Shown here: one piece after another, positions 62,785 through 64,000 of the stretch | Layout of the letters: each line of letters opens with the position of its first letter | How positions within the stretch are numbered: the stretch's first letter is position 1 | DNA from: Prevotella sp. | GTDB taxonomy: Bacteria; Bacteroidota; Bacteroidia; Bacteroidales; Muribaculaceae | Reading direction: 5' to 3' | Assembly (NCBI GenBank): GCA_023662865.1 | Contig: JAMPIK010000005.1 | Location: 36,151 to 100,150 of the forward strand | DNA: 64,000 bases | Translations under genes and position numbers: made by a program | Notes under the pieces: generated by a model | The model's input: the letters and a program-made list of their open reading frames with translations, nothing else | What the model was told of the DNA's origin: nothing | Databases searched by the model: none

Positions 62785-63088
62785 ATCGCAGAGCCCGGTC
62801 AAGGGCAACGAGGGTAGGCTGCAAAACATACGAAAAGCGTTTACTCGATGTTACTTCTTGGCTTGTTGAAACTTCGCAAATTTATAATCGTAATCAAGAA
62901 TGCAGCAAACGGTAGATGCCAATGTGGATATGTATAATACGTCCCACTCCGTGCGTGAGTACTAAGTGGAGGCATATATCATATTCTGCGTGAGGCTCTG
63001 CGCGTTTGCTCGTTCAGCTACGATGGGCAATGCGAAGGCCTCAACAAGCGTGAACGAGCAACAAGTACGGCTCTCACGCTTTTCTTTT
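62785..63088 (+). ncRNA. Structured leader RNA, copy B
   Basis: The plus-strand sequence aligns with copy A from near 62790 to the T run. Shared blocks include AAAAGCGTTTA, TCGCAAATT, GTAGATGCC/ATAGATGCC, GTGGATATGTATA, GCGTGAGGCT, TTGCTCGTTC, GGGCAATGCGA and CTCTCACGCTTTT. The outer stem is 62988-62994 with 63073-63079. The inner stem is a perfect 10 bp here (63006-63015 with 63052-63061), where copy A has a G-T pair. It ends 55 bases before the ATG of the gene at 63135, close to the 58 bases in copy A. No clear promoter box is seen upstream. Confidence 0.6.
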
Positions 63089-63134
63089 ATTAACGGTCAA
63101 TCGCCGGCGTGGAGAGCCTGCACGACAAACAATA

Positions 63135-63737
63135 ATGAACAAAGTCTTTTTCAAACCTTGGATAGGTAAGGACTATGACACCGGCGGCATATTCGGCAAA
63201 AAGATTCTCATCTTAGGAGAGGCTTATATTTGCGGAGGATGCAAGGACTGTGGTCATATTGAAAATGCAGAAGAGTGTGCAGACTTTACTTCTCAAAACT
63301 GCATTGACATCCTTTTAAGTGGGAAAACCGACTCATGGACCGGAATATTCCACAAATTCGAACGTTCGCTCGTAAATCACGACACCGATCTTGAAGAAAG
63401 CTGTAAAATTTGGAACTCACTCGCTTTCTATAACTATGTACAGAAAGCAATGGACGGATCACGAACAGCTCCCCTATGGGTCAATTTCCGCGATTCCGAA
63501 GAAGCATTCTTCGAAGTAATTGACGAACTCAGGCCTGACTTGATTATCGCATGGGGTGTAACACGAATGTATGACCAACTACCCGGCGGAGAACGTTGGA
63601 GGGAAGGCGAACCTCTAATTATTGAAAACCACAAAGTAAAAAACGGCTACTACCGTCTTGCAGATGGAAAAGAGACGAGAATCCTTTGGGTGTACCATCC
63701 CTCGACAGGATATTCATGGGATTGTGGCATAAAGTAA
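63135..63737 (+). CDS. Uracil-DNA-glycosylase-like family protein
   Basis: The 200-residue protein looks like a member of the UDG-fold group of uncharacterised proteins. KILILGEAYICGGCKDCG near the start corresponds to the first motif region, with a CxxC-like cysteine set. WNSLAFYNYVQKAM lies mid-way. DLIIAWGVTRMYDQLP and VYHPSTGYSW correspond to the C-terminal motifs. The Asp of classical GQDPYH is replaced (GEAY), so activity on uracil is unlikely or altered. It is preceded by the leader RNA copy B. Function is unknown. Confidence 0.6.
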   Translation: MNKVFFKPWIGKDYDTGGIFGKKILILGEAYICGGCKDCGHIENAEECADFTSQNCIDILLSGKTDSWTGIFHKFERSLVNHDTDLEESCKIWNSLAFYNYVQKAMDGSRTAPLWVNFRDSEEAFFEVIDELRPDLIIAWGVTRMYDQLPGGERWREGEPLIIENHKVKNGYYRLADGKETRILWVYHPSTGYSWDCGIK

Positions 63738-63750
63738 TAAAAATAGAATT

Positions 63751-63972
63751 ATGAAGAAAGTAATCTATATAAGTACAATACTCTTGTGCATGACGCTGTT
63801 CTCCTGCAAAAACAGCAAACAAAGCGCAGACAAAGACGACACCGAACCCTTTGTAACAGAGACCGAAACCGACTTGGACGATGACACAGATAATTCACTG
63901 ACACTCGTACCGATAATAGAAGAAGGCTTAACATTGGTAAATGTTGGGGACACATACAAATCCCTGTGTTAA
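63751..63972 (+). CDS. Small acidic lipoprotein
   Basis: The 73-residue product has a lipobox LFSC (Cys19) after a typical signal (VIYISTILLCMTLFSC). The mature part is very acidic, with Asp- and Thr-rich runs (DDTEPFVTETETDLDDDTDN) and no recognisable domain. It begins 13 bases after the UDG-like gene and probably shares its transcript. The sequence ends 28 bases before the window edge. Confidence 0.6.
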   Translation: MKKVIYISTILLCMTLFSCKNSKQSADKDDTEPFVTETETDLDDDTDNSLTLVPIIEEGLTLVNVGDTYKSLC

Positions 63973-64000
63973 AAATTTTATGTTTAGGGAGGATATAACA

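Overview
The window is chromosomal DNA of a Bacteroidota member, almost certainly order Bacteroidales. The grounds are: many −7 boxes of the Bacteroidota form TAnnTTTG with TTTG about 20 bases upstream, start sites without Shine-Dalgarno sequences, a type IX secretion gene (porQ), cargo-like C-terminal sorting tails, the lipoprotein form of the TamA partner (TamL), a TatA/TatC pair without TatB, and many lipoproteins. A gut family such as Muribaculaceae is a guess from gene content.

Layout. 1-6.4 kb: end of gpmI, a DUF2400 protein, a topoisomerase IV/gyrase A subunit, a small OMP, an S41 lipoprotein protease and rsmD. 6.4-10.2 kb: DUF3822, then an accessory patch with an AT-rich orphan, a nonsense-broken DUF4160 gene beside a DUF2442-HTH gene, a RecD-like helicase and a scrap of a type III restriction subunit. 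10.2-15 kb: ung, tRNA-Arg, and the tightly packed porQ-cmk-ispH-tadA-menA operon. 15-31.5 kb: two TonB C-terminal proteins, a C10 protease with a T9SS-type partner, a GH3 enzyme and 5'-nucleotidase, efp, a glycosyltransferase, radC, a CotH-family protein, rpmH, pullulanase and an outer-membrane barrel that seems to start at CTG. 31.5-44.6 kb: flippase, ribE, an ATPase-DUF4435 fusion, the folP-cdaA-DUF6056 operon, an M6 protease, typA and rplS. 53-62.3 kb: TamL/TamB, VanZ-like protein, tRNA-Leu and rpsO.

The most unusual region is 44.8-49.7 kb. A small peptide with a twin-arginine leader and a core of cysteines every fourth residue is followed by a radical SAM/SPASM maturase, a second maturase with SPASM-like cysteines, a secreted protein, a small modification-system protein, and then tatA and tatC. 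This reads as a CXXX-repeat RiPP system whose product would leave by the Tat pathway. Base composition changes sharply at the leader/core boundary of the peptide and at the radical SAM/SPASM boundary of the maturase, as if core plus catalytic domain had been exchanged as one cassette.

Upstream of the peptide lies a structured RNA of about 320 nt. A diverged copy with the same stems lies at 62.8-63.1 kb, at nearly the same distance before an unrelated gene (uracil-DNA-glycosylase-like). I could not name this RNA and regard it as the best candidate for something undescribed. Other non-coding features are a second candidate small RNA at 50.8-51.0 kb, two copies of a 200-bp snap-back repeat with terminal inverted repeats (33.6 and 61.4 kb), and a perfect 36-bp palindrome after rpmH.
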